NCBI RefSeq assembly: GCF_007176755.1
Contig: NZ_BJTV01000001.1
Coordinates: 855,645-919,644 of the forward strand
Source of the DNA: Streptomyces sp. 1-11
GTDB taxonomy: Bacteria > Actinomycetota > Actinomycetes > Streptomycetales > Streptomycetaceae
Reading direction: 5' to 3'
Length of the DNA: 64,000 bases
Part shown: positions 41,424 to 49,136 of the stretch, piece after piece
How positions within the stretch are numbered: position 1 is the first letter of the stretch
How the letters are laid out: each line of letters starts with the position of its first letter
Made by a program: the position numbers and the translations under genes
Notes under the pieces: model-generated
The model's database searches: none
What the model saw: the letters and a program-made list of their open reading frames with translations, nothing else
Told to the model about the DNA's origin: nothing

Positions 41424-41862
41424 GCTGTCCGCCGGCCCGGGGCGCCGTCCGGGGCGTGACGAACTCGCACCACACCAGCTTGCCCGGCGCCCGTTGCCCG
41501 ACGCCCCACTTGTCGGCCAGGGACGAGACCAGCAGCAGTCCGCGTCCCCCTTCCGCCTCGTCCTCCCCGGCGTCCTCCGCGACCCGCGGGACGCCGGTCC
41601 CGCTGTCGTGCACCTCGGCCCGTACGACCGTGCCGTCGTACCGCAGCCGCAGCAGGAAGCCCCGCCCCGGCGGCACCCCGTGCACCAGTGCGTTCGTGGC
41701 CAGCTCGCTCACGCAGAGCGTCACGTCTTCCGCCCGCCGCCATCCGGCGAGCCCCCAGTAGGCCAGCGACCACTCGGTGAACCGTCTGGCGGCGGGCACC
41801 GAGCGGCGGTCCCGGCCGTAGAACTGGTCACGCTGACGGGCGAGTTCGGTCTGTGCGTTCAC
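41401..41862 (-). CDS. ATP-binding (anti-sigma-factor-like) protein of a WhiJ-type locus
   Basis: 153 residues from GTG 41862. HATPase_c_2 motifs: VSELATNALVHGVPPG (N-box), RAEVHDSGTGVPRV (D-box), GGRGLLLVSSLADKWGVG (G-box) and WCEF close to the C-terminus, as in intact homologues. An acidic insert (EDAGEDEAEGG) precedes the G-box. It diverges from an XRE-DUF5753 gene and a DUF397 gene, the recurrent Streptomyces triad in which developmental proteins such as WhiJ and BldB are found. The target is unknown. Confidence 0.9.
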   Translation of the reverse strand: MNAQTELARQRDQFYGRDRRSVPAARRFTEWSLAYWGLAGWRRAEDVTLCVSELATNALVHGVPPGRGFLLRLRYDGTVVRAEVHDSGTGVPRVAEDAGEDEAEGGRGLLLVSSLADKWGVGQRAPGKLVWCEFVTPRTAPRAGGQRGGPPST

Positions 41863-41907
41863 GGGACGAAGATCGCGCAGAGTGACTACTGTTGTTCAGT
41901 GGGTGAT

Positions 41908-41951
41908 CCCGTACAACGTGTTTGTACGGGTTGGTACGGGGTCGTGTACGG
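41908..41951. promoter_or_regulatory. GTAC-rich operator cluster between ATPase and WhiJ-like genes
   Basis: cccgtacaa (41908-41916) and ttgtacggg (41922-41930) form a perfect 9-bp inverted repeat with a 5-base spacer. Two further GTACGG elements follow at 41934 and 41946, spaced 10 and 12 bases. The cluster fills the 112-base divergent promoter. It probably binds the XRE protein encoded next to it. Confidence 0.7.
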
Positions 41952-41974
41952 CCCGGGCTGGGGAGTTCAGCGGT

Positions 41975-42790
41975 ATGACGTCTGCACGGAGGAACCACTC
42001 GGCCATGCGGATGCTGGGCCGTCAGCTCGCCACCGCACGCCGGGCGGCGGGGCTGAGCCAGTCGGGCCTGAGCGCCGCGCTGAACATCAACGAGGAGACG
42101 ATCGCGTCGATCGAGCAGGGCCGGCGCACGCTGAAGCCGGACATCGCCGAGATCCTCGACGACTTCCTGGGCACCAAGGGGACGCTGGCCGCGGGGGTGG
42201 CCAACCTGCCCGAGGTCGACCAGTTCCCGCTGTGGGCCGAGGAGTACATGGACCAGGAGCGGGTGGCCATCGCGTTGTCCTGGTACGACGCGCTGGTGGT
42301 ACCGGGGCTGCTTCAGACCAAGTCATACGCTCGTGCGCTCCTGAGCGGTCGCGTCCCCGCTTACGACGCCGACGAACTGGAGACAAAGGCCGAGGCCCGC
42401 GTGCAGCGACGGAACATCCTGCACCGCAAGGAGCCGCCCACGCTGAGCTTCGTGATCTGGGAACCGGCCCTGCGCTGGCCGACCGGAGGCCGGCAGGTAC
42501 ATCAGGAGCAGTTGCAATTCATGCGCGAATACTCCGAGTTGCCCTGCCTCTCGCTGCAGGTGCTGCCACTTGACCGTGCTCACCACGCGGGCGACGCAGG
42601 CCCCTTCACGCTCTTGGAGACACCCGATCACCAGCACCTGGCCTACACCGAATCCCAACGCGGCAGCCAGTGGGTTTCCGACCCTGACGAGGTGTCCATC
42701 CTGGCTCGCAAGTATGCAATGCTGCGGACTCAGGCCCTCACCGTCGAGGACTCACGAAGCCTGCTGGACCGTCTGCTAGGAGAGCAATGA
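41975..42790 (+). CDS. WhiJ-like XRE regulator with DUF5753 domain
   Basis: 271 residues from ATG 41975, with GGGGAG nine bases upstream; the frame is open to 41882 but that part spans the operator. HTH: LGRQLATARRAAGLSQSGLSAALNINEETIASIEQGRRTLKP. Residues ~85-270 are DUF5753 (EVDQFPLWAEEYMDQERVAIALSWYDALVVPGLLQTKSYARALL, YMREYSELPCLSLQVLPLD-like segment, AYTESQ). The downstream DUF397 gene overlaps at ATGA. Scr1/Scr2-type toxin-antitoxin and developmental repressor roles have been described for such pairs. Confidence 0.93.
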   Translation: MTSARRNHSAMRMLGRQLATARRAAGLSQSGLSAALNINEETIASIEQGRRTLKPDIAEILDDFLGTKGTLAAGVANLPEVDQFPLWAEEYMDQERVAIALSWYDALVVPGLLQTKSYARALLSGRVPAYDADELETKAEARVQRRNILHRKEPPTLSFVIWEPALRWPTGGRQVHQEQLQFMREYSELPCLSLQVLPLDRAHHAGDAGPFTLLETPDHQHLAYTESQRGSQWVSDPDEVSILARKYAMLRTQALTVEDSRSLLDRLLGEQ

Positions 42791-42969
42791 ACACCGCACT
42801 TCAGTGGTTCAAGTCGTCCTACAGCAGCAGCGAAGGCGGCCAGTGCCTCGAAGTCGCCGCCACCCCCCAGGCGATCCACGTCCGCGACTCCAAGCAGCAG
42901 CCCGCCGAAGAGCACACCCTGCGCCTCTCCCCCGCGACCTGGGCCGCCTTCACCGCGTCCCTGAGGTGA
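42787..42969 (+). CDS. DUF397 (BldB-like) small protein
   Basis: 60 residues; the start overlaps the XRE stop. The DUF397 pattern is complete: WFKSSYSSSEGGQCLEVA near the N-terminus, IHVRDSKQ, and LRLSPATWAAFTASLR at the C-terminus. BldB belongs to this family. It probably binds the XRE partner as a toxin or an antirepressor. Confidence 0.93.
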   Translation: MNTALQWFKSSYSSSEGGQCLEVAATPQAIHVRDSKQQPAEEHTLRLSPATWAAFTASLR

Positions 42970-43017
42970 CGTCGCCGGTCAACGGCGTTGTCAGTGGGCG
43001 CCCTTACAGTCACCGGC

Positions 43018-43866
43018 ATGGCGACTCTTCCCAACCCGCTGCCCTCTCTGGCGACCGACCCCAGCGGACGTTCCCTCGGTCTGCGGCTGCCGCCCGGCAG
43101 GCTGGTGGACACGACGGACGACGGCCCCTGGCACGAGCCTCTGCTGTGGCACGCGGAGAAGCAGGCCGCGCCCGGCACCTGGGCCGCGCTGGGCGCGCCC
43201 GCCTCCCGGGCGGGTCTGCTGCCGGTCATCGTGGAGCTGGGCGGGCCTCAGGGCGGACCTGACGGCTGGGAGCTGATGCCCGGCGACATGTCCTATCCCG
43301 GGGATCACGACGCGGAGGACGTCCTCGCGGAGTACTGGGGCGGCGAGGGGGCGGAGGACGGCCCCGAGGACGAGCCGCGGGCGGCGTTCGGCGAGGAACT
43401 GGCCGAGCTGCTGGAGCCGTTCGGTGCGCACTGGCCCGGGCTGGCTCCGGCCGGCACGCTGACCGCCGACCCGGGCACGAGGGCCGCCCAGGTGGCCGAC
43501 TCGGTGGCCGCGGGGACCTGGCTCAGGGACGCGCGCCTGGCCCTCGTGCCCTCCCGGCGCTCCGCCGACATCCCGGCCGCCATCGGCTGGACGGGTCCGC
43601 TCAACCACGAGAACGACGTGGCGCGCCTGTGCGCGGTCCTGCGCTCCTGGGAGGACCGCTTCGGCATACGCGTCGTCGCCCTCGGCTTCGACGTCCTGGT
43701 GGTGTCGGTGGCCGCCCCGCCGAGCACCCTGGCCGACGCGGAGGCCCTGGCGGCGGAGCACTTCGCCTTCTGCCCGGACAACATCGCCCAGGGCGACGCG
43801 GGCGGCCTGCGCGCCTACGCCAAGGCCCTGGTCGGAGAGCCCAGCTGGACCTTCTGGTGGGACTGA
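43018..43866 (+). CDS. DUF4253 domain protein
   Basis: 282 residues from ATG 43018. The first ~150 residues are Gly/Pro/Glu-rich; the C-terminal ~110 residues carry the DUF4253 core (LVPSRRSADIPAAIGWTGPLNHENDVARLCAVLRSWEDRFGIRVVALGFDVLVVSVAAPP, EHFAFCPDN, LVGEPSWTFWWD). Soluble, no signal peptide. Some DUF4253 proteins are listed as immunity-like or polymorphic-toxin associated, but nothing here supports that. It has a separate promoter, 48 bases after the DUF397 gene. Confidence 0.88.
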   Translation: MATLPNPLPSLATDPSGRSLGLRLPPGRLVDTTDDGPWHEPLLWHAEKQAAPGTWAALGAPASRAGLLPVIVELGGPQGGPDGWELMPGDMSYPGDHDAEDVLAEYWGGEGAEDGPEDEPRAAFGEELAELLEPFGAHWPGLAPAGTLTADPGTRAAQVADSVAAGTWLRDARLALVPSRRSADIPAAIGWTGPLNHENDVARLCAVLRSWEDRFGIRVVALGFDVLVVSVAAPPSTLADAEALAAEHFAFCPDNIAQGDAGGLRAYAKALVGEPSWTFWWD

Positions 43867-44001
43867 CCTGCGGCGCTCCTCACCGGGTCACCGGGCGAGC
43901 CCCCTGCCCGGCCTCCGCAGCCCTTCGGTGATCTCGTCCGGCGTCTGCGTCACGAAGCAGAGCCGGAGAGTGGAGCGGTCCCGGCCGCCGGCCCGGGCAT
44001 G

Positions 44002-44041
44002 CCCGAGGCCGCCCGGACATCGTCGGCCGGGCGGCCTCGGG
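44002..44041 (-). terminator. 15-bp stem terminator downstream of the DUF805 gene
   Basis: cccgaggccgcccgg (44002-44016) pairs perfectly with ccgggcggcctcggg (44027-44041) across a 10-base loop. A 20-bp perfect palindrome (44053-44072) lies between it and the DUF805 stop and may reinforce termination. Confidence 0.85.
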
Positions 44042-44052
44042 ACGGCGAGAGG

Positions 44053-44072
44053 GCGCGGCACGCGTGCCGCGC
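44053..44072. repeat. 20-bp perfect palindrome
   Basis: gcgcggcacg followed directly by cgtgccgcgc, 9 bases beyond the DUF805 stop. It is a second hairpin in the same terminator region, or a cruciform-type element. Confidence 0.6.
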
Positions 44073-44080
44073 GCCCGGCG

Positions 44081-44449
44081 TCAGACGAACGCCGGGGCTT
44101 CCGCCTTCGGGTTCGGGCCGTACTTGTTGGCGCCGGCCTCGCTGTCCAGGCAGTAGAAGACCAGCAGGGTGATGGGGCCGACGAGCGGGATGATGCCGAA
44201 CAGGATCCACCAGCCGGAGCGGCCCGTGTCGTGCAGGCGGCGCACCGTCACACCCCAGGTGGGCAGCAGGAAGCCGAGGGCGACGATGCCCGCCACGGCC
44301 ATCAGGGCCGGCGTCTTCGTCGCGGCGCCGAGGACGCCCAGCACGATGTAGATGAGGTACGCGAAGAGCGCGAACAGCCAGAACTCCTTGCGGCGCGCGC
44401 GCCCGCTGAAGACGGCGTACTTCTTGAGTGCGGCGAGGAACCAGCTCAT
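44081..44449 (-). CDS. DUF805 membrane protein
   Basis: 122 residues from ATG 44449. The N-terminal MSWFLAALKKYAVFSGRARRKEFWLFALF is the DUF805 entry, with three to four TM helices and the motif RRLHDTGRSGWWILFGIIPLVG; a short polar tail follows. The family is widespread in bacteria, with no settled function. It stands alone, flanked by terminator hairpins. Confidence 0.9.
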   Translation of the reverse strand: MSWFLAALKKYAVFSGRARRKEFWLFALFAYLIYIVLGVLGAATKTPALMAVAGIVALGFLLPTWGVTVRRLHDTGRSGWWILFGIIPLVGPITLLVFYCLDSEAGANKYGPNPKAEAPAFV

Positions 44450-44647
44450 GACATCCCCCCAGGGATCGACGTTCAGCCCCTCCGGGAACGGATCGGGCCA
44501 GCGCAGAGATTAGGGGGTTGGCAGGAGCGCGTCATAAGCACCGGAGATGCGCTGCCCGGCGGCTTCAAACATCGCTTTCAGGACAGAAACACCCATGATC
44601 ACGGAGCGTCCGCCGAATCGTCACCGGACATTCCCGGAACCGCGCTC

Positions 44648-44707
44648 GTTCCGTTGCCGAAACGACAGCACACCGCAGCCGGGCCGCCGCCGTTTCGGTA
44701 CCGGAAC
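44648..44707 (-). terminator. Long imperfect hairpin after hemB
   Basis: 17-base arms at 44648-44664 and 44691-44707 pair with one mismatch and one G-U pair across a 26-base loop. It begins 19 bases after the hemB stop on the minus strand. Confidence 0.7.
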
Positions 44708-44725
44708 GATCTCCAACCGTGTCCG

Positions 44726-45718
44726 TCAGCGCAGCTTTCGCGCCACCTCGGTCGCCCAGTAGGTGAGGATGCTCCGCGCCCCGGCCCGCTTGATGCCGGT
44801 CAGGGTCTCGAGGATGGCGCGGTCCCGGTCGATCCAGCCCTTCTCCGCGGCGGCCTCGATCATCGAGTACTCGCCGGAGATCTGGTAGGCGGCGACGGGC
44901 ACGTCCACGGCGTCGGCGACCCGGGCGAGGATGTCGAGGTAGGGACCGGCCGGCTTCACCATCACCATGTCGGCGCCCTCGGCGAGGTCCAGCTCCAGCT
45001 CGCGCAGCGACTCGCGCCAGTTGGCGGGGTCCTGCTGGTACGTCTTGCGGTCGCCCTGCAGCGAGGAGGCGACGGCCTCGCGGAAGGGGCCGTAGAAGGC
45101 GGAGGAGTACTTGGCGGTGTAGGCGAGGATGGCGACGTCCTCCCGGCCGATCTGGTCGAGCGCGTCCCGCACGACGCCGATCTGGCCGTCCATCATCCCG
45201 CTGGGCCCGACGACGTGGGCGCCCGCGTCGGCCTGCACCTGGGCCATCTCGGCGTACCGCTCGAGCGTGGCGTCGTTGTCGACCCGGCCCTCGTCGTCGA
45301 GCACCCCGCAGTGGCCGTGGTCGGTGAACTCGTCCAGGCACAGGTCGGACATGACGAGCAGGTCGTCGCCCACCTCGGCCCGCACGTCGCGCAGCGCGAC
45401 CTGGAGGATGCCGTCCGGGTCGGTGCCCACCGTGCCCAGGGCGTCCTTCTTGTCGTCCTCCGGCACGCCGAACAGCATGATCCCGGAGATCCCGGCCTCC
45501 ACCGCCTCCAGCGCCGCCTTCTTCAGGCTGTCGCGGGTGTGCTGGACGACCCCGGGCATGGCCGAGATCGGCACCGGCTCGCCGACGCCCTCACGGATGA
45601 AGGCCGGCAGGATGAAGTCGGCGGGGTGCAGTCGCGTCTCGGCCACCATCCGCCGCATCACGGGCGAGGTCCGCAGCCGGCGGGGACGCGTACCGGGAAA
45701 AGATCCGTACTTCGTCAT
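44726..45718 (-). CDS. hemB: Delta-aminolevulinic acid dehydratase (porphobilinogen synthase)
   Basis: Condenses two 5-aminolevulinate molecules to porphobilinogen. 330 residues from ATG 45718. [38 protein letters not shown] (metal site, with Cys), [19 protein letters not shown] (first Schiff-base Lys) and [14 protein letters not shown] (second) are present. Zn/Mg class is mixed: the DHGHCG segment keeps one Cys. It lies on the hemA-C-D strand but is separated from hemD by a hypothetical gene and terminator-like hairpins, so it has its own promoter. Confidence 0.96.
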   Translation of the reverse strand: MTKYGSFPGTRPRRLRTSPVMRRMVAETRLHPADFILPAFIREGVGEPVPISAMPGVVQHTRDSLKKAALEAVEAGISGIMLFGVPEDDKKDALGTVGTDPDGILQVALRDVRAEVGDDLLVMSDLCLDEFTDHGHCGVLDDEGRVDNDATLERYAEMAQVQADAGAHVVGPSGMMDGQIGVVRDALDQIGREDVAILAYTAKYSSAFYGPFREAVASSLQGDRKTYQQDPANWRESLRELELDLAEGADMVMVKPAGPYLDILARVADAVDVPVAAYQISGEYSMIEAAAEKGWIDRDRAILETLTGIKRAGARSILTYWATEVARKLR

Positions 45719-45799
45719 GCCTTCTACGCTACGCCCGCCGCACGGGCACCTTTGCCGACGAGACGTCGGAGCCGGGCCCGTGGGAGCGCGGCGGCCGGG

Positions 45800-45846
45800 C
45801 GGGTTCCCCGCCCCGCCTCGGGGAAGGCCGCAGGACGGGGAACCCG
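45800..45846 (-). terminator. Inverted repeat between the 46323 gene and hemB
   Basis: cgggttcccc (45800-45809) and ggggaacccg (45837-45846) pair perfectly with a 27-base spacer that can fold further. It lies 73 bases past the stop of the hypothetical gene and before hemB. Confidence 0.55.
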
Positions 45847-45918
45847 TCAGTGGATTCCGGGCGACGGCGGCCGCCGGATGCGCCTTCGCGGGACCGGTCG
45901 GCGCCGGTGCCGCGCCGG

Positions 45919-46323
45919 TCAGCGCAGACGGGCGCCGGCCTCGCCGAGCAGGGTGTGCCAGGCGCGCATCCGCGCCGCGGCCCCGCCGTTCAGCAGCAGG
46001 TCGACCGCGCCGCCGCCCGCGGCCGACGGCGGCCGGAAGGCACTCACCGCCGCCTGCTGTCCGGCACTCGGCCCGGGCGACACGGCAGCGCCCCGGCCGA
46101 CCAGGGCGTAACGCCTCCCGCCGGCATCGACCAGCAGGGTCCCCAGCCGGGAGATCCGGCCCCCGACCTCCCGGGGGTCCTCCTGGAAGACCACCCGACC
46201 GTCCCGGTCCTCGGCACGCAGCACCCCCGGCAGCAGGCTCAGCAGCACGGGCACGCACCGCGCCCCGTTCCACAGACTCCGACGCCAGTAGACGATCCCC
46301 GCGTATCCGGTGTCCTCACTCAT
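45919..46323 (-). CDS. Conserved hypothetical protein
   Basis: 134 residues from ATG 46323. [39 protein letters not shown], then [22 protein letters not shown], looks like a small beta-barrel/PH-like domain. The second half is Ala/Gly-rich with [16 protein letters not shown] at the end. No membrane segment. It is recurrent between hemB and hemD in Streptomyces, as far as I recall, with no known role. Confidence 0.75.
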   Translation of the reverse strand: MSEDTGYAGIVYWRRSLWNGARCVPVLLSLLPGVLRAEDRDGRVVFQEDPREVGGRISRLGTLLVDAGGRRYALVGRGAAVSPGPSAGQQAAVSAFRPPSAAGGGAVDLLLNGGAAARMRAWHTLLGEAGARLR

Positions 46324-46385
46324 GCGCCCGATGATGGCATGCGCGCAACACGCCGGGCAGCGTGCGGTGCGCGGCGGTGCACGAC

Positions 46386-46415
46386 GACGGGGCGCGCCGA
46401 GCGGCGCGCCCCGTC
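46386..46415 (-). terminator. Terminator of the rex-hemACD operon
   Basis: gacggggcgcgcc (46386-46398) pairs perfectly with ggcgcgccccgtc (46403-46415) over a 4-base loop, 20 bases past the hemD stop. Confidence 0.88.
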
Positions 46416-46434
46416 ACCTCACTGCCTCAGCCGC

Positions 46435-48144
46435 TCAGGTCGTCGAGCGACGCCTGCGCGCACCCGGGCGCCGCTCGCTCGGCCGGGTCACCGGGTCCCC
46501 GGACTCCAGGGCGGCCGTCCGGCGCTTCACGCCGAAGTCGGCCAGCGCCTCCGCCAGCTTGTGGACGGACGGTTCCGGAGCCATGACGTCGACGCGCAGG
46601 CCGTGCTCCTCGGCCGTCTTGGCCGTCGCGGGGCCGATGCAGGCGATCACCGTGACGTTGTGCGGCTTGCCGGCGATGCCCACCAGGTTCCGCACGGTCG
46701 AGGACGAGGTGAACAGCACCGCGTCGAAGCCGCCGCCCTTGATGGCCTCGCGGGTCTCCGCCGGAGGCGGCGAGGCCCGCACGGTCCGGTAGGCCGTGAC
46801 GTCGTCGACCTCCCAGCCCAGCTCGATCAGACCGGCCACCAGTGTCTCGGTGGCGATGTCGGCCCGGGGCAGGAAGACACGGTCGATCGGGTCGAAGACC
46901 GGGTCGTACGGAGGCCAGTCCTCCAGCAGACCGGCCGCCGACTGCTCGCCGCTCGGCACCAGGTCCGGCTTCACGCCGAAGGCGATCAGCGCCTTCGCGG
47001 TCTGCTCGCCGACCGCCGCGACCTTGATGCCCGCGAAGGCACGGGCGTCGAGACCGTACTCCTCGAACTTCTCGCGCACCGCCTTGACCGCGTTGACGGA
47101 CGTGAAGGCGATCCACTCGTACCGGCCGGTGACCAGGCCCTTGACCGCGCGCTCCATCTGCTGCGGGGTGCGCGGCGGCTCCACCGCGATGGTCGGGACC
47201 TCGTGCGGCACGGCGCCGTAGGACCGAAGCTGGTCGGAGAGCGACGCCGCCTGCTCCTTCGTGCGCGGCACGAGCACCTTCCAGCCGAACAGCGGCTTGG
47301 ACTCGAACCACGACAGCTGGTCGCGCTGGGCGGCGGCACTGCGCTCGCCGACCACGGCTATCACGGGCCGGCCGCCGTCCGGGGACGGCAGCACCTTCGC
47401 CTGCTTCAGCGTCTGGGCGATGGTGCCGAGCGTCGCCGTCCAGGTGCGCTGCCGGGTCGTCGTACCGGCGACGGTGACGGTCAGCGGGGTGTCCGGCTTG
47501 CGGCCCGCGGACACCAGTTCGGCGGCCGCCGCGGCCACCGAGTCCAGCGACGTGGAGACCACCACCGTGCCGTCGGAGGCGCCCACCTCCGTCCAGCAGC
47601 GGTCGGAGGCGGTCCGGGCGTCCACGAACCGGACGTCCGCGCCGTGCGGGTCGCGCAGCGGCACACCGGCGTACGCGGGCACCCCGACGGCGGCCGCCAC
47701 GCCCGGCACGACCTCGAAGGGCACACCGGCTGCCGCGCAGGCGAGCATTTCCTCGGCCGCGTACGTATCAAGTCCCGGGTCCCCGGACACCGCACGGACG
47801 ACCCGCCTGCCGCCCCGCGTGGCCTCCATGACAAGATGAGCGGCATCCCGGGCAGGAGTCGGGACCGCAGCGGTTGTTGACGCGCCGTCAACGACCGTGA
47901 GCTGCGGCGCGCCCGTGCCCGGTGGTGACACCGAGGAGGAGTCCGCGTCCATCGGCACGACGGACACGCCCTGCCGGGCGTGCGTCCGGATCACGTCGAG
48001 CACGTCGTGCTCGGCGATCAGGACGTCCGCGTTCGACAGCGCCTCCACGGCGCGCAGAGTCAGCAGTCCCGGATCCCCGGGTCCGGCACCCAGGAAGGTG
48101 ACGTGCCCGTGTTCCAGGCCGGTGGGAAGGGTGGTGGGGCTCAA
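46435..48144 (-). CDS. hemD: Bifunctional uroporphyrinogen-III C-methyltransferase/synthase
   Basis: 569 residues from TTG 48144, with GGGGGAG eight bases upstream and the start overlapping the hemC stop (TTGA). Residues ~10-250 are a tetrapyrrole methylase domain (HVTFLGAGPGDPGLLTLRAVEAL, AVSGDPGLDTYAAEEMLACAAAGVPFEVVPGVAAAVGVPAYAGVPL) that would make precorrin-2 for sirohaem/cobalamin. Residues ~270-530 are HemD (WKVLVPRTKEQAASLSDQLRSYG, FTSVNAV, VAAVGEQTAKAL, VLFTSSSTVRNLVGIAG, ACIGPATAKTAEEHGLRVDV), which cyclises hydroxymethylbilane. The methylase catalytic pattern departs from CobA in places, so that activity is less certain. Confidence 0.93.
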   Translation of the reverse strand: MSPTTLPTGLEHGHVTFLGAGPGDPGLLTLRAVEALSNADVLIAEHDVLDVIRTHARQGVSVVPMDADSSSVSPPGTGAPQLTVVDGASTTAAVPTPARDAAHLVMEATRGGRRVVRAVSGDPGLDTYAAEEMLACAAAGVPFEVVPGVAAAVGVPAYAGVPLRDPHGADVRFVDARTASDRCWTEVGASDGTVVVSTSLDSVAAAAAELVSAGRKPDTPLTVTVAGTTTRQRTWTATLGTIAQTLKQAKVLPSPDGGRPVIAVVGERSAAAQRDQLSWFESKPLFGWKVLVPRTKEQAASLSDQLRSYGAVPHEVPTIAVEPPRTPQQMERAVKGLVTGRYEWIAFTSVNAVKAVREKFEEYGLDARAFAGIKVAAVGEQTAKALIAFGVKPDLVPSGEQSAAGLLEDWPPYDPVFDPIDRVFLPRADIATETLVAGLIELGWEVDDVTAYRTVRASPPPAETREAIKGGGFDAVLFTSSSTVRNLVGIAGKPHNVTVIACIGPATAKTAEEHGLRVDVMAPEPSVHKLAEALADFGVKRRTAALESGDPVTRPSERRPGARRRRSTT

Positions 48145-49136
48145 TGTGCTCGCTCCCCCATAAGACCGGCCGCGCCCTGGTCGAGCATCTCGGTGGCGAG
48201 TTCGCGCCCGAGTGCCATCGCCTGGTCGTGCGTCTGGGGCACGGGACCGGTGGTGGACAGCTGCACCATGCGAGTGCCGTCGGTCGTGCCGACGACGCCC
48301 CGCAGGCGCATTTCCTTGACAATCTGCCCGTCGGCCCGGGGGGCCTCCCGCTCCAGCGGAGCCGAGAGCGGGGGCAGGTCGGCCAGCGCGCCCACAGGGG
48401 CGCTGCAGCCGGCCTCCAGGGCGGCGAGCAGTGACCGTTCGGCGGTCACGGCGACCCGGGTGAACGGGTCGTCGAGCTCGCCCAGCGCGGCGAGGAGGTC
48501 CGCGGCGTCCGCGGTGCACTCGATCGCCAGGGCCCCCTGGCCGGGGGCGGGCAGAACCGTGTCGACCGACAGGAAGTCGGTGACCTCGTCGATCCGGCCT
48601 ATGCGGTTCAGTCCGGCGGCGGCCAGGACGACCGCGTCCAGCTCACCGTCCCGCACGAAACCGATCCGGGTGTCGACGTTGCCGCGTATCGGGACCGTCT
48701 CTATGTCCAGTCCGTGTGCGCGGGCGTACGCGTTGAGCTGCGCCATGCGGCGCGGGGCCCCGGTGCCGACGCGGGCGCCGCGGGGCAGGTCGGTGAACTT
48801 CAGCGCGTCCCTGGCGACGAGCACGTCGCGCGGGTCCTCGCGCACCGGTATGGCGGCCAGGACCAGTTCGTCGGGCTGCGTGGTCGGCAGGTCCTTGAGC
48901 GAATGAACCGCGAAGTCCACCTCGCCGCCGAGCAGCGCGTCGCGCAGCGCCGCGACGAACACGCCCGTGCCGCCGATCTGGGTGAGGTGCTCGCGGGAGA
49001 CGTCGCCGTGCGTGGTGATCTCGACCAGCTCGACGGCGCGCCCGGTCACCCGGCGGACGGCGTCCGCCACCTGCCCGGACTGGGCCATGGCGAGCTTGCT
49101 GCGCCTGGTCCCCAGCCTCAAAGCCTTCTGTGTCAT
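48141..49136 (-). CDS. hemC: Hydroxymethylbilane synthase (porphobilinogen deaminase)
   Basis: Polymerises four porphobilinogens. 331 residues from ATG 49136. RLGTRRSKLAMAQSGQVADAV, THGDVSREHLTQIGGTGVFVAALRDALL, FAVHSLKDLPT, GTGAPRRMAQL, RGNVDTRIG and AALEAGCSAPVGALA (dipyrromethane-cofactor Cys) are all standard. Its start overlaps the hemA stop and its stop overlaps the hemD start, so the three are translated in coupled fashion. Confidence 0.96.
   Translation of the reverse strand: MTQKALRLGTRRSKLAMAQSGQVADAVRRVTGRAVELVEITTHGDVSREHLTQIGGTGVFVAALRDALLGGEVDFAVHSLKDLPTTQPDELVLAAIPVREDPRDVLVARDALKFTDLPRGARVGTGAPRRMAQLNAYARAHGLDIETVPIRGNVDTRIGFVRDGELDAVVLAAAGLNRIGRIDEVTDFLSVDTVLPAPGQGALAIECTADAADLLAALGELDDPFTRVAVTAERSLLAALEAGCSAPVGALADLPPLSAPLEREAPRADGQIVKEMRLRGVVGTTDGTRMVQLSTTGPVPQTHDQAMALGRELATEMLDQGAAGLMGERAH

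Noticed and set aside
37692..41459. 1255-codon plus-strand frame across lysS and argS
   Set aside because: An artefact of GC-rich codon use running antisense to lysS and out of frame over argS.
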